A stretch of 64,000 nt of DNA from Brevundimonas sp. GTDB lineage: Bacteria; Pseudomonadota; Alphaproteobacteria; Caulobacterales; Caulobacteraceae. Below the pieces are notes generated by a model. It did no database searches. It was not told the DNA's origin and saw only the letters and a list, made by a program, of their open reading frames with translations. The stretch's first letter is position 1. Every line of letters starts with the position of its first letter. The translations under genes were made by a program, and so were the position numbers. This document shows, piece after piece, positions 9,800 through 17,813 of this stretch. The stretch covers positions 1 through 64,000 of the forward strand of contig NZ_QFNM01000010.1 in the NCBI RefSeq assembly GCF_003248455.1, written 5' to 3'.

Positions 9800-11271
9800 T
9801 CAGCCCGCCTCTGCGGTCTCGATGAAGTCCAGCGGCGCATCCGCCGCCGGCAGGCAGCTTCGGTCAACCGGCTTGGACGGATCGCGCAGGAAGTCGCGCG
9901 CCATCTTTCGCGTGCAGGGGCTGGCGTTGATGACCCCGTGGGTGGCGTTGGTCACGATCACCACCTGGCTGTTCGAATAGCCCTTGGCCGCCGCCTCGGT
10001 CAGGGGCGGCGGACAGCCCGGGTCGATCTCGGCGGCGACGAACAGAGTCGGGATGTCGGTCTTGACCGGCAGGTTCTCGATGGGCGCGGCCGGGGTCTCG
10101 CCCACCGCCTCGCACACGTCGAACAGACGCGACAGGGACGGGACCAGCACCTCCGCCACCGGATCGCCGGCCGCGCCCGCCGCCAGCCGCGCCCTGGATT
10201 CGAACGGCAGTTCCTCCTTGCACAGATGCGCCATATGCTGGCCCTCGGTGTAATAGGTGCTGTCCTCGGCGATGGCGGCGACGGGCGACAGGTCGCGGGC
10301 GATGATCTTCTCCAGATCGGCCGGCAGACGCCGCACCCCCATCCGATCGTAGGTGGTGTCCATCAGAAAGGCCGACAGGTCGTCGACGGTGAACCGCGTC
10401 CCGTCCCTGCCCGCACCGGCCCCGCCAGCCATTTGCGCGCCTCGGCCTCGAACCGGGCCTGAAGATTCGGATGCCGCGCCGCACAGGCGGCCTGCGCCTG
10501 GCATTTGCCCAGAATGGTCTTCACCGCCGCCGAGACCTGCTCGGGCGTGCCGACGGCCCAGTTGCCCTCGGGCGGCCAGGGGCTGTCCATCACCGCCGCC
10601 CGCACGATCTGCGGCTGATGGGTGATGACCGCCGCCTCGATGCGCGGGCCATAGGAGCCGCCCCACAGGTCGATCTTGTCGTATCCCAGCACCTGGGCCA
10701 GATCGCGCACGTCGTCGGCGATGACGGCGGCGTTGTACTGGTTCAGGTCTATCCCTTGCGCCTGATAGGCCTTCAGACAGGCGATCAGCCCGTCGCGGTC
10801 CTTGTCCGACGGCGGCCCCGCATCGGTCAGCTGCACGCCCGGACAGTCCATCGACGGATCGCCCGCCCCGCCGCCCCTCTGGTCGAACAGAACCACGTCC
10901 TGATCCACGGCCATCAGATCCGGCCGCTGCGACAGGGCGCGAAGGATGGCGCCTGCCCCCGGCGTCATCGCCCCGCCCGGTCCGCCATGGAACATGAAGA
11001 CCGGCGGCAGGGTCCCACCCGACGCGTCGCGATAGGGTTGACTGGCCTTCAGCACCACCACCGCCACGTCGATGCGCCGGTCGCTGGCTGCGCCCCGCGC
11101 CTCGTCCACCGTCAGGGCGCCGCACCGCACCTCGCGCACGCCTGCGGGCCAATCGGCGGGACAGGGCTTTTCGGTGAAGACCGGATCGGCCGCCCGGGCC
11201 GGCGTCAACGCCGCTCCGCCGCTCCACAATCCAAGGCTCAGAACCAATGCCGCGAAAGGACGAAAGATCAT
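9800..11271 (-). pseudogene. Secreted alpha/beta hydrolase (S33 tripeptidyl-aminopeptidase-like), frameshifted
   Basis: The N-terminal part (from ATG at 11271) has a signal peptide (FAALVLSLGLWSGGAA), the oxyanion motif HGGPGG and the nucleophile elbow LWGGSYGPR. The C-terminal part continues in another frame with a TAP-like C-terminal domain containing EIDPGCPP (Asp) and NATHGV (His). The frames meet near 10401-10416, where the N-terminal frame passes WLAGPVRAGTGRG and the C-terminal frame picks up DGTRFTVDDL; adding one base would rejoin them. Together they give a full-length enzyme of about 490 aa with a complete Ser-Asp-His triad. It is either a recent single-base deletion or a sequence error in a GC-rich run. 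Confidence 0.85.
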
Positions 11272-11325
11272 GGGGCGCTCCGCTATCGCCCGAGCAAACG
11301 CCGATCCGCCCCGCCTTGGCAACGC

Positions 11326-12363
11326 CTATTCGAACAGGTCGCCGGGGACCGGCCCCGCGACGGGCGGCGGCGGCGCGCTCAGTCCCAGGTGGGCATAGGC
11401 CTTGGCGCAGGCGACCCGGCCGCGCGGCGTTCGCATGATGAAGCCCTGCTGAAGCAGATAGGGTTCGATCACGTCCTCGACGGCGTCGCGCGCCTCGGCG
11501 ATGGCGGCGGCCAGGGTGTCCATCCCCACCGGCCCCCCGCCATAGTTCTCGATCAGCGCCTTCAGGAAACGGCGGTCCAGGCTGTCTAGCCCGGATTCGT
11601 CCACTTCCAGCCGCGCCAGCGCGCGCGCCGACGCCGCCCTGGTGATCGTCTCGCAGCCGTCGGCGTCGGCGAAGTCCCGCACCCGGCGCAGCAGCCGCCC
11701 GGCGATGCGCGGCGTGCCCCGCGCCCGGCGCGCGATCTCCAGCGCGCCGCCCTCGTCTATGCCGGCCCCCATCTTTCTCGCCGTGCCCCGCACCACGGCG
11801 GTCAGTTCTTCGGGGCTGTAGAACTCCAGCCGCAGCGGGATGCCGAACCGGTCCCTCAGCGGCGTGGCCAAGAGGCCCGCCCGCGTCGTCGCCCCGACCA
11901 GGGTGAAGGGCGCCAGGTCGATCCGCACGCTACGCGCCGACGGACCCTCGCCGATGATCAGGTCCAGCACATGGTCCTCCATCGCCGGATAAAGAATCTC
12001 CTCGACCTGGGGGCTGAGCCGGTGGATTTCGTCGATGAACAGGACGTCTCGCGGCTCGAGGTTCGTCAGGATCGCCGCCAGATCGCCCGCCTTGGCAAGG
12101 ATCGGTCCCGAGGTCGCCCGGAACCCGACGCCCAGTTCGCGCGCCACGATCTGGGCCAGGGTCGTCTTGCCCAGGCCGGGAGGGCCGAACAGCAGCACAT
12201 GGTCCAGCGCCTCGCCCCGGTTCCGGGCGGCGTCGATGAAAACCTTCAGATTGCCCTTGGCCTGCGACTGGCCGACGAATTCCGCCAGCGTCTGCGGCCG
12301 CAGCGCCCGGTCATAGGCTTCGCCGGGGGCCGACGCAGGGGAGATGATGCGGTCTTCGGTCAT
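11326..12363 (-). CDS. ruvB: Holliday junction branch-migration ATPase RuvB
   Basis: Hexameric AAA+ motor that with RuvA drives branch migration of Holliday junctions in recombination repair. 345 aa: Walker A GPPGLGKTT, Walker B FIDEIHRL, sensor region GATTRAG, and the winged-helix C-terminus (LLQQGFIMRTPRGR). The start at 12363 (MTEDRIISP) matches the family; the longer frame upstream translates the ruvA-ruvB repeat element. It lies downstream of ruvA on the same strand. Confidence 0.98.
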   Translation of the reverse strand: MTEDRIISPASAPGEAYDRALRPQTLAEFVGQSQAKGNLKVFIDAARNRGEALDHVLLFGPPGLGKTTLAQIVARELGVGFRATSGPILAKAGDLAAILTNLEPRDVLFIDEIHRLSPQVEEILYPAMEDHVLDLIIGEGPSARSVRIDLAPFTLVGATTRAGLLATPLRDRFGIPLRLEFYSPEELTAVVRGTARKMGAGIDEGGALEIARRARGTPRIAGRLLRRVRDFADADGCETITRAASARALARLEVDESGLDSLDRRFLKALIENYGGGPVGMDTLAAAIAEARDAVEDVIEPYLLQQGFIMRTPRGRVACAKAYAHLGLSAPPPPVAGPVPGDLFE

Positions 12364-12371
12364 CGGGCGCC

Positions 12372-12520
12372 CGAGTGGCGAGTGGCGAGTGGCGAGTGAC
12401 GAGTGAAAAGTGAGCAAAGCAGCGAGCGAATTGGCGCGACGCGCACCGACGCCAGGTTCACTCCTTGCTCACTCGCACTTTTCACGTCTCGCCACTCGCC
12501 ACTCGCCACTCGCCACTCCA
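12372..12520. repeat. Inverted heptamer-repeat element between ruvA and ruvB
   Basis: The left arm (12373-12419) has tandem GAGTGGC units followed by GTGACGAGTGAAAAGTGAGC; the right arm (12465-12519) is its imperfect reverse complement and ends in four CGCCACT units. A 45-bp unique centre separates them. The arms could fold into a long hairpin in the ruvA-ruvB intercistronic mRNA. The structure is direct from sequence; its origin as a mobile or slippage-amplified repeat is inference. Confidence 0.85.
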
Positions 12521-12523
12521 AAA

Positions 12524-13141
12524 TCACCGCCCCAACTCCTGCAGGGCCGCGCGGATCACCGCCGACAGATCGGCCTCCTCGCCCAGCCGGATCAGGGCCT
12601 GGTCGACTGCCCGGCGCGCATTGACCTCGACCAAGCCCAGGCCCAGCAGGGCCGAGACCGCCTCGCCGGTCAGCGACGGCGGGGGCGGCGCGACCTCGAC
12701 GTGCATCCCCGGCGCATGGGTAGCAAAGCTGACCTCGCCCAGCGCCTTGCCCTTCAGTTCGGTGACGATCCGCAGCGCCAGTTTCGGCCCCACGCCGTTG
12801 GCCCGCGCCACCGCCGCCTTGTCCTCGCGCGCCACCGCCCCGGCCAGCTCGCCCGGCGGCAGCACGTCCAGCACCGCCAGCGCCGCCTTCGGGCCCACCC
12901 CCTGGATGGCCAGCAGGGTCGCAAAGGCCCGCCGTTCGTCGCGCGTCAGAAAGCCGTACAGACGCGGCCCCGCGTCCTCGCTCCATTGCGAATGGATGTG
13001 AAGCGTCGCCTCGTCGCCCGGCGCCGGCAGCCGCCCCAGGGTCCGCGTCCCGCACGTCGCCACATAGCCCACGCCCGCGCAGTCGATCAGGCAGTCCGCC
13101 TCCCCGACCTCGGCCAGCACCCCTCTCAAACGCCCGATCAC
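12524..13141 (-). CDS. ruvA: Holliday junction DNA helicase subunit RuvA
   Basis: Tetrameric junction-binding protein that recruits RuvB. 205 aa with an OB-fold N-terminus (MIGRLRGVLAEVGEADCLID), helix-hairpin-helix motifs in the middle (FATLLAIQGVGPKAALAVLD and ANGVGPKLALRIV) and the C-terminal RuvB-binding domain. The start is GTG at 13141 and overlaps the ruvC stop as GTGA, indicating translational coupling. Confidence 0.97.
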   Translation of the reverse strand: MIGRLRGVLAEVGEADCLIDCAGVGYVATCGTRTLGRLPAPGDEATLHIHSQWSEDAGPRLYGFLTRDERRAFATLLAIQGVGPKAALAVLDVLPPGELAGAVAREDKAAVARANGVGPKLALRIVTELKGKALGEVSFATHAPGMHVEVAPPPPSLTGEAVSALLGLGLVEVNARRAVDQALIRLGEEADLSAVIRAALQELGR

Positions 13142-13656
13142 GCCGCGCCCCGCGTCATCGCTTCCAGCAAGGACCGTTTCCTCAACTGCGCATGGGTGAT
13201 GGCCACGGCCAAAGCGTCCGCAGCGTCCGCCTTCACGTCGCCGGCGGTCGGCAGCAAGCGTTTGACCATGAAGGCGATCTGGCTCTTGTCAGCATGGCCG
13301 GCGCCCACCACCGCCTTCTTGATCAGATTCGGCGAATATTCCGCGACCGCCAGCCCCGCCTTGGCCGGCGCCAGCATCACCGCCGCCCGCGCATGGCCCA
13401 GCTTCAGGGTCGAGGATGGGTTCACATTGACGAACACCTCCTCCACCGCCGCCTCCTCGCAGCCGTGGTCGGCGCAGACCGCCCCCACACGGTCCAGCAG
13501 ATGCACCAGCCGTTCGGCGAAGGGCGCCGTCTCGGGCGGCGTCACCACCCCGTGCGCGATCCAGCGCAGCCGTGACCCTTCGGCCGCGATCACCCCCCAT
13601 CCGGTGCGCCGAAGGCCCGGGTCCAGGCCGATGATTCTGATCGGTTCGTTCGCCAT
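13138..13656 (-). CDS. ruvC: Holliday junction resolvase RuvC
   Basis: Dimeric nuclease that cuts Holliday junctions. 172 aa with the RNase H-like fold and its acidic catalytic residues: Asp in IIGLDPGLRRTGWG, Glu in AAVEEVFV, and the C-terminal DVKADAADALAVAITH. ATG at 13656 is preceded by AGGGGAACGG as ribosome binding site. First gene of the ruvCAB run. Confidence 0.97.
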   Translation of the reverse strand: MANEPIRIIGLDPGLRRTGWGVIAAEGSRLRWIAHGVVTPPETAPFAERLVHLLDRVGAVCADHGCEEAAVEEVFVNVNPSSTLKLGHARAAVMLAPAKAGLAVAEYSPNLIKKAVVGAGHADKSQIAFMVKRLLPTAGDVKADAADALAVAITHAQLRKRSLLEAMTRGAA

Positions 13657-13702
13657 CCGTTCCCCTCATGCCGCAAAGAGGGTTAGCGGGCAATGAACGG
13701 TT

Positions 13703-14401
13703 TCAGTCGTCGCGCGGGTCCAGCCGATAGGCGACCACGCCAGGGATGGCGCACAGCTGTTCGGCCAGCCGCTTCAGCTGGCCCTCCTCCGCCGCTTTCA
13801 GCCGCCAGCTGCGCCGCACCTTCGCGCCGTCGTCGAACAGTTCGAAACGGTCGTGGCGCGCGTCGGCGTCTATGGCTTTCAGCGCCGTCTCGACGGCCGG
13901 TTCGGGCGACGCCTCGCGCCGCTCCCAACAGATTTCGACATCCACCACCGTCCGCGCCGGCAGCCGTCCGCTGATCAGCCGCAGTCCGACCAGGATCGCC
14001 GCCGTCACCCCCGTCGCCGCCGCGCCCAACGCATAGAGACCCGCGCCGAACAGCAGGCCGATGGCCGAGGTGATCCATAGGGACGCCGCCGTCGTCAGGC
14101 CGTGGATCGAAAACCCGGTGCGGAAGATCACCCCCGCGCACAGGAAGCCGATGCCGGTCAGCACCCCGTGCGCCATGCGCGTCGGATCGGTGACGATGTT
14201 CTCGTCCGGCAGGGCGCGGAACGCCCAGTCCGCCTGCGACATGGCCGCCACCATCAGCAGCGCCGAGGCCAGGCTGACCAGGATATGGGTGCGCAGGCCC
14301 GCCGCCCGCCCGCGCCATTCGCGTTCGAAGCCGATCACCCCGCCCGCGACCAGCGCGCCCAGGATCGGCAGGACCGCGCCTTCAAGACTGCCCAGATTCA
14401 T
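13703..14401 (-). CDS. MgtC/SapB family membrane protein
   Basis: 232 aa. The N-terminal membrane domain has the MgtC signature (GGVIGFEREWRGRAAGLRTH, then LVSLASALLMVAAM) and about four membrane segments up to residue 145; a soluble ACT-like C-terminal domain follows (residues 150-232). MgtC proteins are linked to growth at low magnesium and to modulation of ATP synthase in pathogens; in an environmental alphaproteobacterium the role is unknown. It ends 47 bp from ruvC. Confidence 0.88.
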   Translation of the reverse strand: MNLGSLEGAVLPILGALVAGGVIGFEREWRGRAAGLRTHILVSLASALLMVAAMSQADWAFRALPDENIVTDPTRMAHGVLTGIGFLCAGVIFRTGFSIHGLTTAASLWITSAIGLLFGAGLYALGAAATGVTAAILVGLRLISGRLPARTVVDVEICWERREASPEPAVETALKAIDADARHDRFELFDDGAKVRRSWRLKAAEEGQLKRLAEQLCAIPGVVAYRLDPRDD

Positions 14402-14447
14402 CCGCCTTCAACGACGCGGCCAGGCGTCACGTTCCGCACCCGGATGA

Positions 14448-14966
14448 TCAGTCGTGTTCCTCGACATAGGTTTCGGGGTCCTTGTTGACCGGCTTGACCC
14501 CGGTGATGTGCTCGGCCTCGAAGGCAGCGAACTTGACCGCCAGGGCGTGCCGCGTGGCGATGTCGGCGTTGATGCGGAAGTCGGTCAGGCCCTGCCGCTC
14601 CTCCTCGCCCATATGTTTGGAGTTGACCACATTGGCCTCGCCCACCGCCTCGAACCAGGCCTTGGTCCCGACCGCGTGATTTTCCACCGCCTTGACGGCA
14701 TTGCGCAGCTTATTGTGGTCCTCGATGGCGTCCTCGGTCTCGCCCTCGACCGTGCCGTCCTCGGCGTCGTTGGCGCCTTCGCCCTGTTTCAGCAGTTCGG
14801 GATAGAAGAACCGCTCCTCGGCCTCGGCGTGGACGTCCAAAAAGGCCGACAGCCTCAGCCAGACCGCGCTCAACGCCTCGGTGTCCTTGGGGTCGATCTG
14901 CTCGATGATCGAGAACAGCCGACGCTGTTCGGCATGGTCGTCGAGGATCAGCTGGGTGATGTCCAT
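14448..14966 (-). CDS. Hemerythrin HHE-domain protein
   Basis: 172 aa with the hemerythrin-like cation-binding pattern: His in LILDDHAEQRRLF, H and E in FLDVHAEAEERFFYPEL, a further His in AIEDHNKLRNAV, and HMGEEERQ. These suit a di-iron four-helix bundle that binds oxygen or nitric oxide or acts in metal homeostasis. The C-terminal 40 residues (FEAEHITGVKPVNKDPETYV) are outside the core. Single gene, no obvious operon partner. Confidence 0.88.
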   Translation of the reverse strand: MDITQLILDDHAEQRRLFSIIEQIDPKDTEALSAVWLRLSAFLDVHAEAEERFFYPELLKQGEGANDAEDGTVEGETEDAIEDHNKLRNAVKAVENHAVGTKAWFEAVGEANVVNSKHMGEEERQGLTDFRINADIATRHALAVKFAAFEAEHITGVKPVNKDPETYVEEHD

Positions 14967-15041
14967 GGGTCGCTCCGGGCGTAACGGTGAAGCCTCGTTA
15001 CGCCCGGCGCCAGACCCGGTTCCGTGAGAACGACTCGCGCC

Positions 15042-15122
15042 CTATTTGGGGATGTGTTCGCGCGAGGCCTCTTCGCCCAAGGCCGCGTCAGCCGCCGCGA
15101 TCAGATCGGCCGCGCCGCCCAT
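15042..15122 (-). CDS. Possible 26-aa peptide coupled to yebC
   Basis: ATG overlaps the yebC stop codon (TGATG) and opens a 26-residue Ala/Glu-rich frame (MGGAADLIAAADAALGEEAS) with the host third-position GC bias. No family recognised. It may be a truncated remnant of a downstream gene or chance readthrough; support is only the coupled start and codon bias. Confidence 0.25.
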   Translation of the reverse strand: MGGAADLIAAADAALGEEASREHIPK

Positions 15123-15895
15123 CACCCCGCGTATTTGGCGGCGTCCTCGTCTGACACGTCCTCGTTGGAATAGACGGCCGAGACGTCGTCCTCGGCGTCC
15201 AGCGCGTCCAGCAGCTTGAACAGGGTCCCGACCGCCTCGCCCGTGATCGGCACTTCGGACTGGGGCTTCCAGACGATGGCGGTGGACTTGGGATCGCCCA
15301 GCACCTTGGACATGGCCTCGGCCACCTCGTTCAGGTCCTCGTAGGCGGTCCAGATCACATGGCCCGGCGCGTCCTCGTAGATGTCGGGCTTGACCAGGTC
15401 GCTCTCGACGTCCTGGGCGCCGGCCTCGATGGCGGCTTCCATCACCGCGTCCTCGCTGCCTGCCTCGGCCGGATAGACGATCTTGCCGACCTTGTCCCAC
15501 ATGAAGGCGACCGAGTTCATCTCGCCCAGCGCCCCCCCGTTCTTCTTGAACGCCGTGCCGATGTTGGACGCCGCGCGGTTGCGGTTGTCGGTCAGGGCTT
15601 CGACGATGATGCCGACCCCGCCCGGACCCCGGCCCTCGTAGCGGACCTCCTCCATCGTATCGACGTCGCCGCCGGCGGCCTTGTTGATGGCGCGCTGGAT
15701 CACGTCCTTGGGCAGGCTTTCGGCCTTGGCGTTGTTGACCGCCAGGCGCAGGCGCGGGTTCGCCGCCGGATCGGGCAGGCCCGACTTGGCCGCCACGGTG
15801 ATGTCGCGCGACAGTTTGGAGAACAGCTTGGAGCGCTGCGCATCGGCGCGCCCCTTGCGGTGCATGATGTTCTTGAATTTCGAATGGCCGGCCAT
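15122..15895 (-). CDS. yebC: YebC/PmpR family protein
   Basis: 257 aa, full-length match to the YebC/TACO1 family from its invariant start MAGHSKFKNIMHRKGRADAQ through the AAGGD and YEGRGPGGVGII segments. Family members act as transcriptional regulators or relieve ribosome stalling at proline-rich stretches. It is often near ruvCAB in Proteobacteria, as here, although two unrelated genes intervene. Confidence 0.96.
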   Translation of the reverse strand: MAGHSKFKNIMHRKGRADAQRSKLFSKLSRDITVAAKSGLPDPAANPRLRLAVNNAKAESLPKDVIQRAINKAAGGDVDTMEEVRYEGRGPGGVGIIVEALTDNRNRAASNIGTAFKKNGGALGEMNSVAFMWDKVGKIVYPAEAGSEDAVMEAAIEAGAQDVESDLVKPDIYEDAPGHVIWTAYEDLNEVAEAMSKVLGDPKSTAIVWKPQSEVPITGEAVGTLFKLLDALDAEDDVSAVYSNEDVSDEDAAKYAG

Positions 15896-16035
15896 GGGAT
15901 CGTCTTTTGCGCGTTCTGAAACCTTGAGCCGCGCCTCCTAAACGATGGGCGGCATCCTGTCACGATGGGTCGCAGGGGTGGAACCTCGACCGTTTGCGCG
16001 TATTGATCCCGACGAGACAGACGGAGCGTAAAGTC

Positions 16036-16236
16036 ATGACCGCCGACGACACCATCTACGAAGCCGAAGGCTATGCCGACGACGACTTGCACGAGGCCGA
16101 CATCGTCGAATGGTACGAAGCCCGCCCCGTCACCGTCTCCACCGCCGTCGCCGCCGGCGCCGTCGTCGCCGCATTCACCCTGGGCGCCCTCGCCGCCGTC
16201 GGCGCCCTGTTCCTGATCGGCCGCCTGGACGATTGA
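16036..16236 (+). CDS. Small membrane protein, unknown function
   Basis: 66 aa: an acidic N-terminus (TADDTIYEAEGYADDDLHEA) and one C-terminal membrane helix (STAVAAGAVVAAFTLGALAA, then VGALFLIG). ATG at 16036 is 23 bp after GACGGAGCG; a longer frame from 15994 adds a basic extension without support. Strong third-position GC bias argues for real coding. Transcribed opposite to yebC with 140 bp between starts. Confidence 0.65.
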   Translation: MTADDTIYEAEGYADDDLHEADIVEWYEARPVTVSTAVAAGAVVAAFTLGALAAVGALFLIGRLDD

Positions 16237-16252
16237 CGCCGTCTTTCATCCT

Positions 16253-16291
16253 CTAGCCCGCGAAGCGGGTCTCTGCTTTCGCGGGGATGAC
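16253..16291. repeat. Short palindromic intergenic repeat
   Basis: CGCGAAGCGGG (16260-16270) with the partner TTCGCGGGGATGAC at 16278-16291 forms an inverted repeat just 3' of two convergent genes. It has the GGATGAC end shared with other repeats in this window and may also help terminate both transcripts. Confidence 0.5.
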
Positions 16292-16305
16292 CGCAGACAG
16301 GATCC

Positions 16306-17082
16306 TCAGGCCGCCTCCACCGTCACCGACTGACGCACCATCTGACAGCGCTCCTGGGTGGTCAGGAAGGCGATGTCGGCGGCGTCCCGGCCGCAGGCGA
16401 TCCGCACCAGGCCTTCGACCGGCGCCAGACCCGTCGCGTCGACCAGCCACCAGCCGTTGTCCAGCCAGACCTCGAAAATGGCGTGGAAATCGGGCGGCTC
16501 CAGCTGGTGGGCGAAGGCGCTGACCGCGCGCGCCGGGATGCCCGAGGCTCGGCACAGCGTCATGCCCAGGTGGGTGAAGTCGCGGCATACCCCGGCGCGG
16601 TCGATGAAGGTGCGCGCCGCCGTCGTTTCGGTGTCCGACACCCCATGCTCGTAATCCACGTGTTCGGTGATCCAGTTCAGGATGGCCAGCACCCGCGCCC
16701 CGCCGGCGGTGTCGCCGAACTCGCGCGCCACGAAGCGGCCGAACTGGTCCGAGGGGCAATAGCGGCTGGGCTGGAGATAGGGCAGAACCTCGGCCGGCAG
16801 TTCGCCCCAGTCGTGCTGCGACACCTCGGGCGGCAGGCCCTTCAGCACGCCGTTGTCGACCAGGGCCTGATAGGTCAGCGTCACTTCGCCCGAGACATGG
16901 CAGCGCAAGGTGCGCGCGCCGAAATCGACGTCCTCGTCCTCGTGAAACTGGACCGGCGGATCGAAGGTCAGGCTTTCCTCCAGGATGTCCTGACCGGGCC
17001 AGTGGGCCACCTGGATCTTGTAGATGGCGTCCGTCGGCGGATCGAAGCGATAGACGAGCTCGGCGCGCACACGCAGTTTCAT
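16306..17082 (-). CDS. Transglutaminase-like cysteine protease family protein
   Basis: 258 aa. The N-terminal beta domain (KLRVRAELVYRFDPPTDAIY) is the bacterial transglutaminase-like N region; the transglutaminase core carries the Cys-His-Asp set in AGVCRDFTHLG, FHAIFEVWL and WWLVDATGL. Such proteins are cytoplasmic proteases or amidases of unknown substrate, often near circularly permuted ATP-grasp genes, which are absent here. Stands alone, divergent from bphO. Confidence 0.9.
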   Translation of the reverse strand: MKLRVRAELVYRFDPPTDAIYKIQVAHWPGQDILEESLTFDPPVQFHEDEDVDFGARTLRCHVSGEVTLTYQALVDNGVLKGLPPEVSQHDWGELPAEVLPYLQPSRYCPSDQFGRFVAREFGDTAGGARVLAILNWITEHVDYEHGVSDTETTAARTFIDRAGVCRDFTHLGMTLCRASGIPARAVSAFAHQLEPPDFHAIFEVWLDNGWWLVDATGLAPVEGLVRIACGRDAADIAFLTTQERCQMVRQSVTVEAA

Positions 17083-17204
17083 GAGGGCGACCGGTCCAGC
17101 CAGCGATAAAAAGAGAGACGCTGCTGAACGTCAGGCGACCTGAGCCGTTCCGTCCAGCATCACGCCTTCTAGCGCGCCCGCGCTTCCGAGAAAATCGACA
17201 AGAC

Positions 17205-17217
17205 AACACAGTGTGTT
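17205..17217. promoter_or_regulatory. Palindrome upstream of bphO
   Basis: AACACA-G-TGTGTT is a perfect 6+1+6 palindrome ending 11 bp before the bphO ATG, so it overlaps the ribosome-binding region. It could be an operator for the bphO-bphP operon or a small hairpin limiting translation. Only the symmetry is seen; the regulator is unknown. Confidence 0.4.
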
Positions 17218-17228
17218 AATCTGAACCC

Positions 17229-17813
17229 ATGAGTGCTTCCCCTGTTCTCCTCGCCCTTCGGGAAGCCACCGCCGCCGCCCACGACAAGCTCGAATTCGAG
17301 GCCCGGATCGAGGCGCGTCTGGCCGATGTTCGCACACGGCCGGCTACGGTCGCGGCCTTTTATCGTTTTCATGCGGGGCTGGAGCCCGTCAGCCATATCC
17401 AGGTCGCCCGGCTGAACGCCGCGGTCGGCGGCGATTTCGAACCCCGCTCCCGCGCAGACGGGATCGTGCGGGATCTGGCGGCGCTGGGCCTGACGCCGCC
17501 CTCTGCCGCCTCTGCCGAAATCCCCGGCACGGCGGGACAAGCCCTGGGCTGGGTCTATGTGGCTGAAGGCTCCATGCTGGGCGGACGGATCATCCGTCGG
17601 CGGCTTGCGGCCGATGGCCGTGGCCTGGACGGTTTGGATTTTCTCGATCCCTATGGCGAAGAGACGGGCGCACGCTGGCGCGCCTTCATGACCTTGATGG
17701 ACGCGGCCTGCGCCGCCGGGCGCGCCGACATCGACCAGATCGTCAAGGGCGGTGTCGACGGCTTCGCCTTTGCGCGCCACACCCTGCGCGTTTCCGCCCG
17801 GGAGGCCGCATGA
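17229..17813 (+). CDS. bphO: Biliverdin-producing heme oxygenase
   Basis: 194 aa HemO/PigA-like enzyme that opens heme to biliverdin IXalpha, the bacteriophytochrome chromophore. The proximal His lies in ATAAAHDKLE near residue 18 and the distal helix is GWVYVAEGSMLGGRII with the flexible glycines over the heme. Its stop overlaps the bphP ATG (ATGA), so the enzyme and its photoreceptor are made together. Cytoplasmic; the electron donor is unknown. Confidence 0.95.
   Translation: MSASPVLLALREATAAAHDKLEFEARIEARLADVRTRPATVAAFYRFHAGLEPVSHIQVARLNAAVGGDFEPRSRADGIVRDLAALGLTPPSAASAEIPGTAGQALGWVYVAEGSMLGGRIIRRRLAADGRGLDGLDFLDPYGEETGARWRAFMTLMDAACAAGRADIDQIVKGGVDGFAFARHTLRVSAREAA

Noticed and set aside
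12372..12520. CRISPR array
   Set aside because: The heptamer units are contiguous with no spacers; the arms are inverted rather than regularly spaced direct repeats.
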